Origin: Acidimicrobiaceae bacterium
Lineage (GTDB): Bacteria > Actinomycetota > Acidimicrobiia > Acidimicrobiales > RAAP-2
Direction of reading: 5' to 3'
DNA: 45,815 nt
Assembly: GCA_003133125.1 (NCBI GenBank)
Contig: PKZO01000065.1
Coordinates: forward strand, 24,286-70,100
Below are positions 27,532-36,565 of this stretch, piece by piece (the first letter of the stretch is position 1; every line of letters starts with the position of its first letter). The notes under the pieces were generated by a model, which did not search any database, had not been told where the DNA came from, and worked only from the letters and a program-made list of their open reading frames with translations. Both the position numbers and the translations under genes were made by a program.

Positions 27532-28710
27532 TCAGCTCAAGCGCTCGATGATGGTCGCGTTGGCGAGTCCGCCACCTTCGCACATGGTGAGCAGTCCGTA
27601 GCGCCCACCCGTTCGCTCGAGTTCGTTGAGTAAGGTCGCGCACAATTTGGCGCCCGAGGCACCAAGGGGATGGCCCAGGGCGATTGCTCCACCGTTCACG
27701 TTCACCTTGGCGAGGTCGGCCTTGTGCTCTTTCTGCCAGGCGAGCACCACCGAGGCGAAGGCCTCATTGATCTCCACCAGGTCGATGTCCTCTAGGGTAA
27801 GTCCCGCCCGGTCGAGCACCTTGGTCGTAGCGGGGATCGGACCGGTCAGCATCGTGACGGGGTCGACGCCCGCGAGGGCGAACGCGTGGAACTTCGCGCG
27901 GGCCCGGTAGCCGAGCTCGTGGGCCTTCTCCTCGCTCATGATCAAGACCGCCGAGGCACCGTCGGTGATCTGCGAGGAGTTGCCGGCGGTGACTTTGCCG
28001 TTCTCCTTAAAGGCTGGTTTCAGATTGGCGAGGGCCGCGACCGAAGTGTCAGGGCGTATGCCTTCGTCGCGCGTCATCAATTCGTCGGTCGCTTCGCCGT
28101 TCTCGTCGCGCACGTAAATCGGCACGATCTCTCGCTCGAATCGACCTTCGGCGGTTGCTTGGGCGGCGCGACGATGGCTCTCGGCGGAGAAGGCGTCGAG
28201 CTCCTCGCGAGAGATGCCCCACTGGTCGGCGATCATCTCGGCGCCGATACCTTGGTTCTTGAGGCCCCCGACGGGTTCGTAGCGTGCCGCGACGCGCGGA
28301 CCGAACGGGAACCCGGAGTCCTTGCCAATCGAAGAGCCCATGGTGACTCGACTCATGACTTCCACGCCGGCGGCGACCACGATGTCGTACGCGCCTGACA
28401 TCACGCCCTGGGCGGCGAAATGCAGCGCCTGTTGGGACGAGCCGCACTGACGGTCAATGGTGGTCGACGGCACCGACTCGGGCCAGCCAGCCGCCAGTAC
28501 CGCGCTGCGACCAACGTTGAACGCTTGCTCGCCGACCTGGGACACGCAGCCCATAATGACGTCGTCAACGAGGGCTGGATCGAGGGAGTTGCGACTGGCG
28601 ATGGCGCGAAGTGCTTCGGATGCGAGGTCCACCGCGTGCCAGTTACTGAGCTTCCCGTTGCGCTTGCCCCCCGGGGTGCGAACGGCATCCACAATGACCG
28701 CTGTTGGCAT
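27532..28710 (-). CDS. acetyl-CoA C-acetyltransferase (thiolase)
   Basis: 392 aa; DRQCGSSQQALHFAAQ, EINEAFASV, NVNGGAIALGHPLGASGA, CEGGGLANATIIE. Confidence 0.95.
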   Translation of the reverse strand: MPTAVIVDAVRTPGGKRNGKLSNWHAVDLASEALRAIASRNSLDPALVDDVIMGCVSQVGEQAFNVGRSAVLAAGWPESVPSTTIDRQCGSSQQALHFAAQGVMSGAYDIVVAAGVEVMSRVTMGSSIGKDSGFPFGPRVAARYEPVGGLKNQGIGAEMIADQWGISREELDAFSAESHRRAAQATAEGRFEREIVPIYVRDENGEATDELMTRDEGIRPDTSVAALANLKPAFKENGKVTAGNSSQITDGASAVLIMSEEKAHELGYRARAKFHAFALAGVDPVTMLTGPIPATTKVLDRAGLTLEDIDLVEINEAFASVVLAWQKEHKADLAKVNVNGGAIALGHPLGASGAKLCATLLNELERTGGRYGLLTMCEGGGLANATIIERLS

Positions 28711-28786
28711 TGCTTACCCTTTCGTAGTGCGTGGGAAATCCCCACCGCGCGAATACTAGACGCGAGTTGAGAGTATCGTCACGGGC

Positions 28787-29227
28787 GTGGTCGATCAGAC
28801 GAAGGACATGGACCGTTGGCTGGGTGACGGAGGCATGGCGATCATCGGCGCGATTGGCGGGAACTTCGATGCCTACGGCGTCGACGGCGAGGACCTGGGT
28901 TGGGTGAGTGGGACGTTCATTCCACTTGACGTCGCGTGCAATCCCCACGGTTCGGTTCAAGCGGGAGTGCACTCGGTGCTGCTCGACGCGGCGATGAACT
29001 TCGCGATCAACGCCGCGCTGCGGGGTAAGGACCGGACGAACGCAACTATCGAGATGACCACGGAGTTGATGCGTCCCGCCATGCGAGGTCAGTCCTACCG
29101 CGTGCGTGGTGACGTGGTGCGACTCACCCGCCAGATCGCGTACGCCGAGGCGACCGTGAGTAACGCCGAGCACAAATTGGTGAGCCGGGCGACGGGCACG
29201 TTTCTCGTGCACCGCGAGCCTGGCTAG
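28787..29227 (+). CDS. PaaI-family hotdog thioesterase
   Basis: 146 aa; NPHGSVQAGVHSVLLDAAMNFAINAAL hotdog motif. Confidence 0.82.
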   Translation: MVDQTKDMDRWLGDGGMAIIGAIGGNFDAYGVDGEDLGWVSGTFIPLDVACNPHGSVQAGVHSVLLDAAMNFAINAALRGKDRTNATIEMTTELMRPAMRGQSYRVRGDVVRLTRQIAYAEATVSNAEHKLVSRATGTFLVHREPG

Positions 29228-30180
29228 ATGTGGTCCGCGGGTATCTGACCGAGGCGACCGGCTTCGTAGTCTTCGAAGGCCTTTTGTAACTCGGCTCGGG
29301 TGTTCATCACGAAAGGACCGTACGCCGCGACCGGTTCTCGTATTGGTTCGCCACCGAGGATGAGCACCTCCATCGCCGCGGTGCGCGAGTCCTGGGTCTC
29401 GTTGGCCGTCAGCAGGATGGTGTCGCCGTCGACGTGTACGCCCATCTGGCCCTCGGTGATCTCGTGCCGATCGACGCCCACGGTTCCCGCGCCCGCGAGC
29501 ACGTAGGTGAGCGCGTTGTAGTGGGGATTCCAAGGCAGTTCTAAGCGCCCGCCGGCGAGCAGCGTCACGTGCAGGACCGTGATGGGAGTGTGCGTCGATC
29601 CAGGACCGTGCACCTCACCCAAGGATCCGGCGATGACGCGGATAATCGCGTCACCGTTCTCGTTGGTGAGCAGGGTCACCGCATTCGCGCCGATGTCCTG
29701 GTAGCGAGGTGTCGTCATCTTGAGCTTCGAGGGGAGGTTGACCCAGAGTTGTATACCGTGAAAGAGACCCCCGGAGTCGATCAGGGCGTCCGGCGGGCGT
29801 TCGATGTGCAAGATGCCCGCACCGGCGGTCATCCACTGCGTGGCACCGTTTTCGATCATGCCCCCGCCACCGATCGAGTCCTGGTGCAAGAAGGTGCCCT
29901 CCATCATGTACGTGACGGTCTCAAAACCACGGTGGGGGTGCCAGGGCGTCCCCTTGGGTTCACCGGGCCCGTAGTCAACCTCGCCCATCTGATCCATGTG
30001 GATGAAGGGGTCGAGGTCCACGAGATCGATGCCGGCGAAGGCTCGACGAACGGGAAAACCCTCGCCTTCGAGTCCCCGGGGGGCACTGGTGACTGATTTG
30101 ACGCGGCGCGGACGTTCGTTGTCCTTGGGCGTAACGACCTTGGGCAGTTCGAGCGGGTTATCAACGGTGATGGCGGGCAT
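29224..30180 (-). CDS. pirin family protein
   Basis: 318 aa; HPHRGFETVTYMMEGTFLHQDSIGGGGMIENGATQWMTAGAGILHIE. Confidence 0.94.
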   Translation of the reverse strand: MPAITVDNPLELPKVVTPKDNERPRRVKSVTSAPRGLEGEGFPVRRAFAGIDLVDLDPFIHMDQMGEVDYGPGEPKGTPWHPHRGFETVTYMMEGTFLHQDSIGGGGMIENGATQWMTAGAGILHIERPPDALIDSGGLFHGIQLWVNLPSKLKMTTPRYQDIGANAVTLLTNENGDAIIRVIAGSLGEVHGPGSTHTPITVLHVTLLAGGRLELPWNPHYNALTYVLAGAGTVGVDRHEITEGQMGVHVDGDTILLTANETQDSRTAAMEVLILGGEPIREPVAAYGPFVMNTRAELQKAFEDYEAGRLGQIPADHI

Positions 30181-30961
30181 GTCCCCAGCCTAATGATGAG
30201 CTCGCGTTTCGGCGCCGTCGATCGCCCATCAACAAGATCGCCACCACCACTACGATCGCTGCGCTGAAGAGCAGCGAGACGTTGCCGTTACCCCAGTTGA
30301 GCCCACCACGTGCGTGGCTCACCCCCATCCAGTCCGCGAAGGAGGCGCCGAGTGGACGCGTGAGGATGTAACTCGCCCAGAAGGCGCCAATGGCGTTGAA
30401 GTGAACAAACCGGTAGCCCAGAGCAGGGACGAGGAACAGTCCGGCGAACAAGAGCCCGGAACTGAAGTAGCCCAAACGCAGCGTCGTCGCGGTCATGTCA
30501 CCGACGGCCGTGCCCAGGGCGAAGGTCGCGGTGACCGTCGCCCAGTAGAACAACTCGCGTCGGGTCGAGGTGATGCTGTGAATCGAGAGCGTCCCTTCGA
30601 CCCGGTGCCACGCGAGAAAGACCACGGTGAGCACAGCGGCGAACCCGGCGGCGGAAACGACGTAGGCAACGCCGAACCCTACGTGGACGACGTCGGCGCA
30701 CATGGTGCCAAAGACACTCACCATCACTACGGCGAGCCAGTACCAAAGAGTGCTGAATCGGGGGAAACGCAGTTGCCAGACGAGCACTACCACGAAGATG
30801 ACCCCAGCGCCCAGCACCGCTGCGGCGGGGGCGAAGTGGTGAACGAAGTAATCCGACGTCGCCTCACCCATCGCCGTGGTCAGTATCTTGACGAACCAGA
30901 AGACACCATTTATCTCAGGGACCTTGCTCGATTGGAACTGTCGTCGCAGGTTGATCATCAT
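30161..30961 (-). CDS. COG4705-like membrane protein
   Basis: Repeated 'TTAMGEATSDY', 'GTAVGDMTA' and 'LGASFADWMG' helix pairs; likely start MMINLRRQFQ at 30961 rather than 31114. Confidence 0.75.
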   Translation of the reverse strand: MMINLRRQFQSSKVPEINGVFWFVKILTTAMGEATSDYFVHHFAPAAAVLGAGVIFVVVLVWQLRFPRFSTLWYWLAVVMVSVFGTMCADVVHVGFGVAYVVSAAGFAAVLTVVFLAWHRVEGTLSIHSITSTRRELFYWATVTATFALGTAVGDMTATTLRLGYFSSGLLFAGLFLVPALGYRFVHFNAIGAFWASYILTRPLGASFADWMGVSHARGGLNWGNGNVSLLFSAAIVVVVAILLMGDRRRRNASSSLGWGHARHHR

Positions 30962-30972
30962 CGCACTGGGAG

Positions 30973-31617
30973 TTAGTCGCTCACCGCAAGGTGCTCGAGG
31001 AACTTCTGCGGGTCGACCGCGATGAACAGGCCCGAAGCCGAGGCGAGTTCGATCGCGCCCACTTGGACCTTCGCCGCGATGAAGAGCTTTCTGCCGTCGC
31101 GCTTCTCGAGCCAAGCTCTGGCAACTACGGGTTCGTTGATGGGCGTTGGCGCGAGGTAGGAAATGTCGAGTTGGACGGTATAGGCGAGGACGTCGCTGAT
31201 GGCGAGCACGAGCCCCATGGTCTCGTCAATCAGGGCCGCGACGATCCCTCCGTGCGCGCGTCCCGGTGCGCCCTCGAAAGCCTTGCCGAGCGACACCTGC
31301 ATGACCGAGACGTCGCCCTCGCGCCAGAGAAATGCCCCGAGTCCCATAGGATTCGCGCCGCCCGAAACGACCGAGTCGGAGAAGAGCTGGTGTTTTTCAG
31401 TGGAGTCCTCGCTCGGTACGGCCATCTTGAAACCTTCCAGCGCGCCGCTGGGTACAATCCGCGTGCGCAGTTCTCCTCGGGCGACGATGCGGTGAAGTTC
31501 CTCGAGATGTGCGGTGAATTCGTCGAGTTGTTCGTCGTCGAGGTCGCGCGCGACAAAGTCATGACCCAGGGCGCGCATGAGCGTGGCGGCTTGCATCCGG
31601 TGTTCTTCGATGGTCAT
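30973..31617 (-). CDS. PaaI-family thioesterase
   Basis: GAPGRAHGGIVAALIDETMGLVLAI motif; likely start MTIEEHRMQ at 31617. Confidence 0.8.
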   Translation of the reverse strand: MTIEEHRMQAATLMRALGHDFVARDLDDEQLDEFTAHLEELHRIVARGELRTRIVPSGALEGFKMAVPSEDSTEKHQLFSDSVVSGGANPMGLGAFLWREGDVSVMQVSLGKAFEGAPGRAHGGIVAALIDETMGLVLAISDVLAYTVQLDISYLAPTPINEPVVARAWLEKRDGRKLFIAAKVQVGAIELASASGLFIAVDPQKFLEHLAVSD

Positions 31618-31709
31618 TACTAGGTCGCGTTCGTAAGGTTTCCACCAAGACGGTAATGCACCGGCGGGGTCGCCCCATCGCAGTGAATGACACCCGCTGA
31701 GGCGACGGC

Positions 31710-31845
31710 TCATGCCCCGTTGAGAAATGCGTCGACGATCGATGTGAACGTCGAGGCCTTGGAACAGAAAGGCGTGTCCGGCGTCGGGGTAGAGCGCGAG
31801 CTAAGCGTTAGGAATCAGCTTCGCGAGCGCGTGACGCGTTGTGCC
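31710..31845 (-). pseudogene. C-terminal fragment of an alpha/beta-hydrolase, with nonsense codon and frameshift
   Basis: Minus strand reads TRHALAKLIPNA*LALYPDAGHAFLFQGL then, after frame change, TFTSIVDAFLNGA*; matches the typical alpha/beta-hydrolase His-containing C-terminus. Confidence 0.7.
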
Positions 31846-31853
31846 ACTCCTGC

Positions 31854-32681
31854 CTACGGGTGGAACTGGCCGAGCAACTTCGTCGCTGCATCAAGCGGAC
31901 CGACCACGTGAAACAGGTTTCCGTCGGTGTCCTGGCTCAGGTAGTGGGCGAGATCGTTCAACGGAAGTGGCGTGGAGCTTCCCGACAGGTTCACTCCGGT
32001 GATGGTGGCGCCCGCGACGAGGTGCACGGATTCGGGCTCCTCGCCAGTCACCAGGTCGTCGAACTGGAAGTCGTCGGGGGTCCCGGGCGCGCACTGCACT
32101 CCGAGGGCCAAGCCCTTCACGGTTGCGGTTCCGTCCGGGCTAATCGCGACCGACTGGACCTGGATGAACGATTCAGCCATGAGAGTGACGCACCAGGGTG
32201 CGAGCGTCGTGGTGGTGGCGCTCGTGACGCAATCGCCCCAGGCCGTTCGCAACTTGGATGGCAGCTCTTTGAACGTGGTGCAGTTCCTCGCGCCCGGGGG
32301 TCCGGGTGCCGTGCCCACGACCCGCCAGTGCCTTGAGCCAGTTCGCAGAAAGAACTCGGGATAAGCACCGTGGTCCTGGAAGGCGACGCTCTGGGCGACC
32401 GTGGCGCTCGGCGACGCCTCAAAGGTCGCCACCGCGTACTGCGCGTTACCGCAAGAACCGTAGAACACGGCGCCAGGTGCGGCCCTCGCACCTGGGCGGC
32501 CGTCGGCGCTCACGAGCGACTCTAAGAGAGAAGGCGTCGCCACCCGGTTGGTGCAAGCCACTTTGATCGCGGCGGATGTCGTGGTGGAAGGGTGATGGAT
32601 CGTGACGGCCGAGGCGCAGCTCGCGGTCGTCAATGCCGTCGTGGCGAGTAGCACTACCAGGCGCAGCACGCGGGCGATCAC
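31854..32681 (-). CDS. hypothetical secreted protein
   Basis: 275 aa; N-terminal hydrophobic signal with Cys (VLLATTALTTASCASA, lipobox-like). Confidence 0.65.
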   Translation of the reverse strand: MIARVLRLVVLLATTALTTASCASAVTIHHPSTTTSAAIKVACTNRVATPSLLESLVSADGRPGARAAPGAVFYGSCGNAQYAVATFEASPSATVAQSVAFQDHGAYPEFFLRTGSRHWRVVGTAPGPPGARNCTTFKELPSKLRTAWGDCVTSATTTTLAPWCVTLMAESFIQVQSVAISPDGTATVKGLALGVQCAPGTPDDFQFDDLVTGEEPESVHLVAGATITGVNLSGSSTPLPLNDLAHYLSQDTDGNLFHVVGPLDAATKLLGQFHP

Positions 32682-32789
32682 GGCCCCACCTTACGTGGCT
32701 CGCCTAGAGCATGCCAGGACAACGAAAGGGTCGGGGACCATGTGCGAACAAGGAGCTCCGCTCGCCCATCTCGCTTGGCACCAGCTCAA

Positions 32790-32866
32790 TGGTGGGGCTA
32801 GTAAGAATCGAACTTACGACCTCGTCATTATCAGTGACGCGCTCTAACCGACTGAGCTATAGCCCC
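32790..32866 (-). tRNA. tRNA-Ile (anticodon GAT)
   Basis: Reverse complement GGGGCTATAGCTCAGTCGGTTAGAGCGCGTCACTGATAATGACGAGGTCGTAAGTTCGATTCTTACTAGCCCCACCA; anticodon loop CTGATAA; encoded CCA. Confidence 0.97.
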
Positions 32867-32897
32867 TAAGGGGTTCTAATCTACACCAGAGTCGAGT

Positions 32898-33674
32898 TCA
32901 GTCTTCTGGGTCCCACAGTCGTGCGGCGATTGATTGACTCGCGGTGGCGAGCAACGTTCCCGAACGACTCCAGAGCAAAGCGGTGCCTTGACCGAAGCCC
33001 CCGCTGAGCGCGTGCATGTGAATCTCGCAGAGTACCCACTCGGTTGGCTCTAGTTTCGCAATGCGAATCGTGTTGTCGAGGCTTCGGCCCATGGTGCTCT
33101 TGCCGAGAGGCTGGGTGGAGCCGCCCGACACGTAGTCGCCGAAGATGGCGAGGGTCGCCGCGGATGGATCGAAGTGTCCCGGGACTCGAGCCCAGAGCGC
33201 GGAGATTGGCGATCCAGGCGTGCCATCTATGTCGGCGAACGATCGGCCCAGAGCGATGCGCGTCTCGACGTGGTTAAAGATCGAGTTGTCAAAACGCTTC
33301 GGCATGATTCGAGGGGGGCAGTCTTCGGGAGGGGGTACTTGGGCCATCGTGGCCCACGGTGTGGGCGCCGTGAGCTCACCCGTTCCCAAAGCAGCGTTTA
33401 CCGTGAGGACCTCGCGTCCTTCACACCAGGTCGTCGCACGAGCTTGGGTGACGTGCCCTCCGACGACGGCGAGGTCGGTCTTTACCGTGACCTCGGCGCC
33501 GAGCGGCGCGTACGAAAGGTAGTGGGCGCTCGCCCACACGGTTGGTCGCTCGCTCGCCTCTTCGAGGGCGACGAGACCCGACGCGAGGCCGCAGCCACCG
33601 AAGAGAAACCTGCCCGGCGTGATGAGTCGTTCGGTGACCTCGAATCGCCACGTGTCATCATCCACGCGGGTCAT
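32898..33674 (-). CDS. acyl-CoA thioesterase (TesB-like double hotdog)
   Basis: GRFLFGGCGLASGLVALEEASERP, SAHYLSYAPLGAEVTVKTDL; likely start MTRVDDDTW at 33674. Confidence 0.75.
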   Translation of the reverse strand: MTRVDDDTWRFEVTERLITPGRFLFGGCGLASGLVALEEASERPTVWASAHYLSYAPLGAEVTVKTDLAVVGGHVTQARATTWCEGREVLTVNAALGTGELTAPTPWATMAQVPPPEDCPPRIMPKRFDNSIFNHVETRIALGRSFADIDGTPGSPISALWARVPGHFDPSAATLAIFGDYVSGGSTQPLGKSTMGRSLDNTIRIAKLEPTEWVLCEIHMHALSGGFGQGTALLWSRSGTLLATASQSIAARLWDPED

Positions 33675-33781
33675 CGCGAGAAAACTCCTGGCATCCACAA
33701 CCGCCGAGGCTACTTGACCGAGAAAATGGCGCGAACCGAAGTTCGCGTGACTTCGGGGGTCAAACGGGGCAGACTTGATGG

Positions 33782-34399
33782 ATGATTGATCCACGCTTCG
33801 TGTTCCTCGCGGCTTTCCTGTCGTTGATCGGCGCGTATGGCTATATTCGCGACACGCTACGGGGCGAGACGTCACCGAACCGGGTCACGTGGGGGCTTTG
33901 GGGGCTCGAGGGAATCCTCGCATTCGTGGTCGAGATCCAACAGCACGTCGGGCTCGCCTCGGTGATGACGCTCATGCTCGGTTTCGTGCCATGTGTGGTG
34001 CTGGTGGCGTCGTTCAAGAACTCTCACAGCGTGTGGAGAATCGGGCGCTTCGATGTTATTTGTGGCGCCATTTCTGTCGCCGGTCTCGTGTTCTGGGCCT
34101 TCGTCAATCAGCCGACCATCGCTCTACTCTCCTTCGTCGCCGCCGATCAGGTCGCTGCCCTACCCACCCTGCGCAAATCATGGTTAGCGCCCTCTACTGA
34201 GTCGCCGAGGGTCTTCTTCATGGGATTTGTGAACTGCGGAATCACGCTGTTGACATTGCGACACTTCACGACCGCTGGCGTTATCTTTCCGGGATGCGTG
34301 CTCGTCATGGACTTGATGATCGGATTGCTTATCGTCTCTCGGATCGGCGAGCGAGTCGCCACTCGAACGATGGCGCCAGCGATTTCGGGTGCCGCGTGA
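33782..34399 (+). CDS. hypothetical membrane protein
   Basis: 205 aa, several TM helices. Confidence 0.65.
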   Translation: MIDPRFVFLAAFLSLIGAYGYIRDTLRGETSPNRVTWGLWGLEGILAFVVEIQQHVGLASVMTLMLGFVPCVVLVASFKNSHSVWRIGRFDVICGAISVAGLVFWAFVNQPTIALLSFVAADQVAALPTLRKSWLAPSTESPRVFFMGFVNCGITLLTLRHFTTAGVIFPGCVLVMDLMIGLLIVSRIGERVATRTMAPAISGAA

Positions 34400-35778
34400 C
34401 CTCGGGACGAAGTGACTCGAACGTCGAGGGGCGAAAGGCCAAAGGTCGCGGCGTTCGAGAGCGCACGTCGCGCCAGTCGCTCGGTCATTTGGCCGAGCGG
34501 CCAGTGGGATACGACGCTGTTGCCCAATTGATCAATCAGGGCGTACATCGGGTGGCGTCACTGCTGCCCTTGCGATACGAACGGATGCTCGAGAGTCCAC
34601 TGGCCTTCTACCGTGGCTCCGCGCTGCTCATGGCGGACGATCTCGCTCGAGGAGCGAGCACGGACCTCGAAGTGCAGATTTGTGGCGACGCGCATCTATC
34701 GAACTTTGGCGTCTTCTCCTCGCCAGAGCGACAGCTGGTCTTTGACGTCAATGACTTCGACGAGACCGAGGTCGGACCCTTCGAATGGGACGTCAAGCGT
34801 TTGATCTCGTCACTGGTCATCAGTTCTGAGCAGCTCGGACATCGGACGAAGCAGCAGGAGAATATCGCCTTGAGCGCCGCGGGCGAGTATCGAACCGCGA
34901 TGGCTGCGTTCGCAGCACAGTCCCGGTTAGAGGTCTGGTACGCGACCCTGGACCTCGATCTGGCGATAAAAGAACTCCGCGGATTCTTCTCGGACAGCGC
35001 GAGAGAGAGGATCGACGACATCTTTCGCCGCGTCAAGGACACCAACACGTTGACCGCGTTTTCCAAAGTGGTCGCGTACTCCAAGGGTGGCGTAACGATT
35101 CGCAACAATCCACCGCACTTCACCCCGCTCGACGCGAAGGTGGATGATTCGATAGGCAATGACGACGCCTATGAGATCGTGCGCGAATACGTCAAGACCT
35201 TGAGTAGCGATCGCCAGGTGCTGCTTAGTCAGTACGTGGCCCGGGACGCGGCTCGTCACGTCGTGGGAGTCGGATCGGTGGGCACTGAATGCCTCGCCGT
35301 CTTGCTCACCGGTCGCGACGACCACGACCCGCTCCTGCTCCAGATCAAAGAGGCGCAGACCTCGGTGATAGCGCAGGCTCGAGGTCTCACCTCTTCGTAC
35401 GCACCCGGTGAGAGGGTGGTGCGCGGACAGCGTCTCATGCAAGCGACCCCGGACGTCCTGCTCGGTTGGCAGTCCATTGGTCCGCTGAAGAAGCGACGGA
35501 GTTTTTATGTGCGTCAGCTCTACGACAACAAGGCGTCGGTGAACGTCGAGCAATTGAACGAACCGCTCCTGGTCGCTTACGGGAGGATCTGTGCGTGGAC
35601 GCTCGCGCGGGCCCACGCTCGTTCAGGGTTTTCGGCACAGATCGCTGGCTACCTCGGCAAGGGCTCGCGTTTCGATGAGGCCATGGCCGAGTTCGCGCGA
35701 GGTTACGCCAAGAGAAATATGAAGGACTACGAAGCACTGAAGAAAGCGGTCCAAGAAGGTCGCGTCGTCGCGAACTGA
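34396..35778 (+). CDS. DUF2252 family protein
   Basis: FYRGSALLMADDL, CGDAHLSNFGVFSSPERQLVFDVNDFDETEVGPFEWDVKRL; GTG start at 34396 overlaps upstream stop. Confidence 0.9.
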   Translation: MTSGRSDSNVEGRKAKGRGVRERTSRQSLGHLAERPVGYDAVAQLINQGVHRVASLLPLRYERMLESPLAFYRGSALLMADDLARGASTDLEVQICGDAHLSNFGVFSSPERQLVFDVNDFDETEVGPFEWDVKRLISSLVISSEQLGHRTKQQENIALSAAGEYRTAMAAFAAQSRLEVWYATLDLDLAIKELRGFFSDSARERIDDIFRRVKDTNTLTAFSKVVAYSKGGVTIRNNPPHFTPLDAKVDDSIGNDDAYEIVREYVKTLSSDRQVLLSQYVARDAARHVVGVGSVGTECLAVLLTGRDDHDPLLLQIKEAQTSVIAQARGLTSSYAPGERVVRGQRLMQATPDVLLGWQSIGPLKKRRSFYVRQLYDNKASVNVEQLNEPLLVAYGRICAWTLARAHARSGFSAQIAGYLGKGSRFDEAMAEFARGYAKRNMKDYEALKKAVQEGRVVAN

Positions 35779-35863
35779 GGTTCAAGTGACTTGGCGGCCC
35801 GAGAAGAGGTGGTTGTCGGGACCTCGCCGAGTAAGAGCCCAACATTGGTAGCATGTGTTCCCC

Positions 35864-35936
35864 GGGGACGTAGCTCAGTTGGTAGAGCGCGGGCTTTGCA
35901 AGCCTGAGGTCGTGGGTTCGATCCCCATCGTCTCCA
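35864..35936 (+). tRNA. tRNA-Ala (anticodon TGC)
   Basis: GGGGACGTAGCTCAGTTGGTAGAGCGCGGGCTTTGCAAGCCTGAGGTCGTGGGTTCGATCCCCATCGTCTCCA; anticodon loop TTTGCAA; CCA not encoded. Confidence 0.97.
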
Positions 35937-35943
35937 CCGAGAT

Positions 35944-35971
35944 TTCACAGTTCACAGTTCACAGTTCTCAG
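35944..35971. repeat. heptanucleotide tandem repeat (TTCACAG)x3 + TTCTCAG
   Basis: Direct reading. Confidence 0.9.
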
Positions 35972-35978
35972 TGTAAGA

Positions 35979-36076
35979 GTCCGGGACGTAGGTCTCACTT
36001 CGGCTCCGGGACCTCTGTCGCACTACCCGGCCCGGCTCCGAGACCTGTGTCACAGTGGCTCCGGGACCTATGTCAC
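35979..36076. repeat. four degenerate copies of GGCTCCGGGACCTATGTCAC
   Basis: Copies at about 35979 (GTCCGGGACGTAGGTCTCAC), 36002 (GGCTCCGGGACCTCTGTCGCAC), 36034 (GGCTCCGAGACCTGTGTCAC), 36057 (GGCTCCGGGACCTATGTCAC). Confidence 0.85.
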
Positions 36077-36085
36077 GTTCGCGAA

Positions 36086-36544
36086 TTAATGCAGTGATTC
36101 TTCGGTGCGTTCTTTGATCTCAGTGAGAGCGATCAGACCATTGCGAAAACCGAGTAGTTCCTCGGGGGTCAACATGTGCGAGAGTTCGTGATTAACGCAG
36201 GCGATCGCATCACCTACCGCGCGAGCGGCGCGGAGCCCCTTGTCGGTGTTCTGCAGAGCGATGGCGTCGTCCGCGTACGGACCCACCGCGGCCTCGACGA
36301 AATGTCCTTCGAGCAACGCACCTAGGAGTTTCTCTGATTGCGCGTCCGAGAGGTTCATCTCACGCAGTAACTGCTCCGTGTTGGCGCCATTGGCGAGTCC
36401 ACCGACTAGGTAGGGACCGTTCTTGGGCAGGTCGCTCAGCCCTTCGGCGCTCAGTCGAATTCGAATCGCCAGCGAGTAGGTGCCTCGAGCCTGACGCAGC
36501 AACACCGGGACCGGTACTTCGTCGATGGAATTGCTCTGGTTCAC
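36086..36544 (-). CDS. MarR-like winged-helix regulator (tentative)
   Basis: 152 aa; helical, GANTEQLLREMNLSDAQSEKLLGALLEGHFVE and TPEELLGFRNGLIALTEI. Confidence 0.45.
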   Translation of the reverse strand: MNQSNSIDEVPVPVLLRQARGTYSLAIRIRLSAEGLSDLPKNGPYLVGGLANGANTEQLLREMNLSDAQSEKLLGALLEGHFVEAAVGPYADDAIALQNTDKGLRAARAVGDAIACVNHELSHMLTPEELLGFRNGLIALTEIKERTEESLH

Positions 36545-36565
36545 TGCCCTAAAGGTAGCGGACGC

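Noticed and set aside
28643-29533. 296-aa minus ORF spanning thioesterase and neighbours
   Set aside because: Arg/His-rich low-complexity translation opposite a real thioesterase; spans intergenic boundaries.
30314-30976. 220-aa plus ORF opposite the COG4705-like gene
   Set aside because: Highly charged Gly/Glu/Arg-rich shadow translation of a membrane protein gene.
34927-35616. 229-aa antisense ORF in DUF2252 gene
   Set aside because: Shadow frame; no domain signature.
35944-36076. Repeat tract after tRNA-Ala as a CRISPR array
   Set aside because: Copies are degenerate, spacing is irregular and far too short for spacers; no cas genes in the window.
35727-36097. ORFs overlapping tRNA-Ala on both strands
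   Set aside because: They translate the tRNA sequence itself (e.g. GDVAQLVERGLCKPEVVGSIPIVS), a common annotation artefact.
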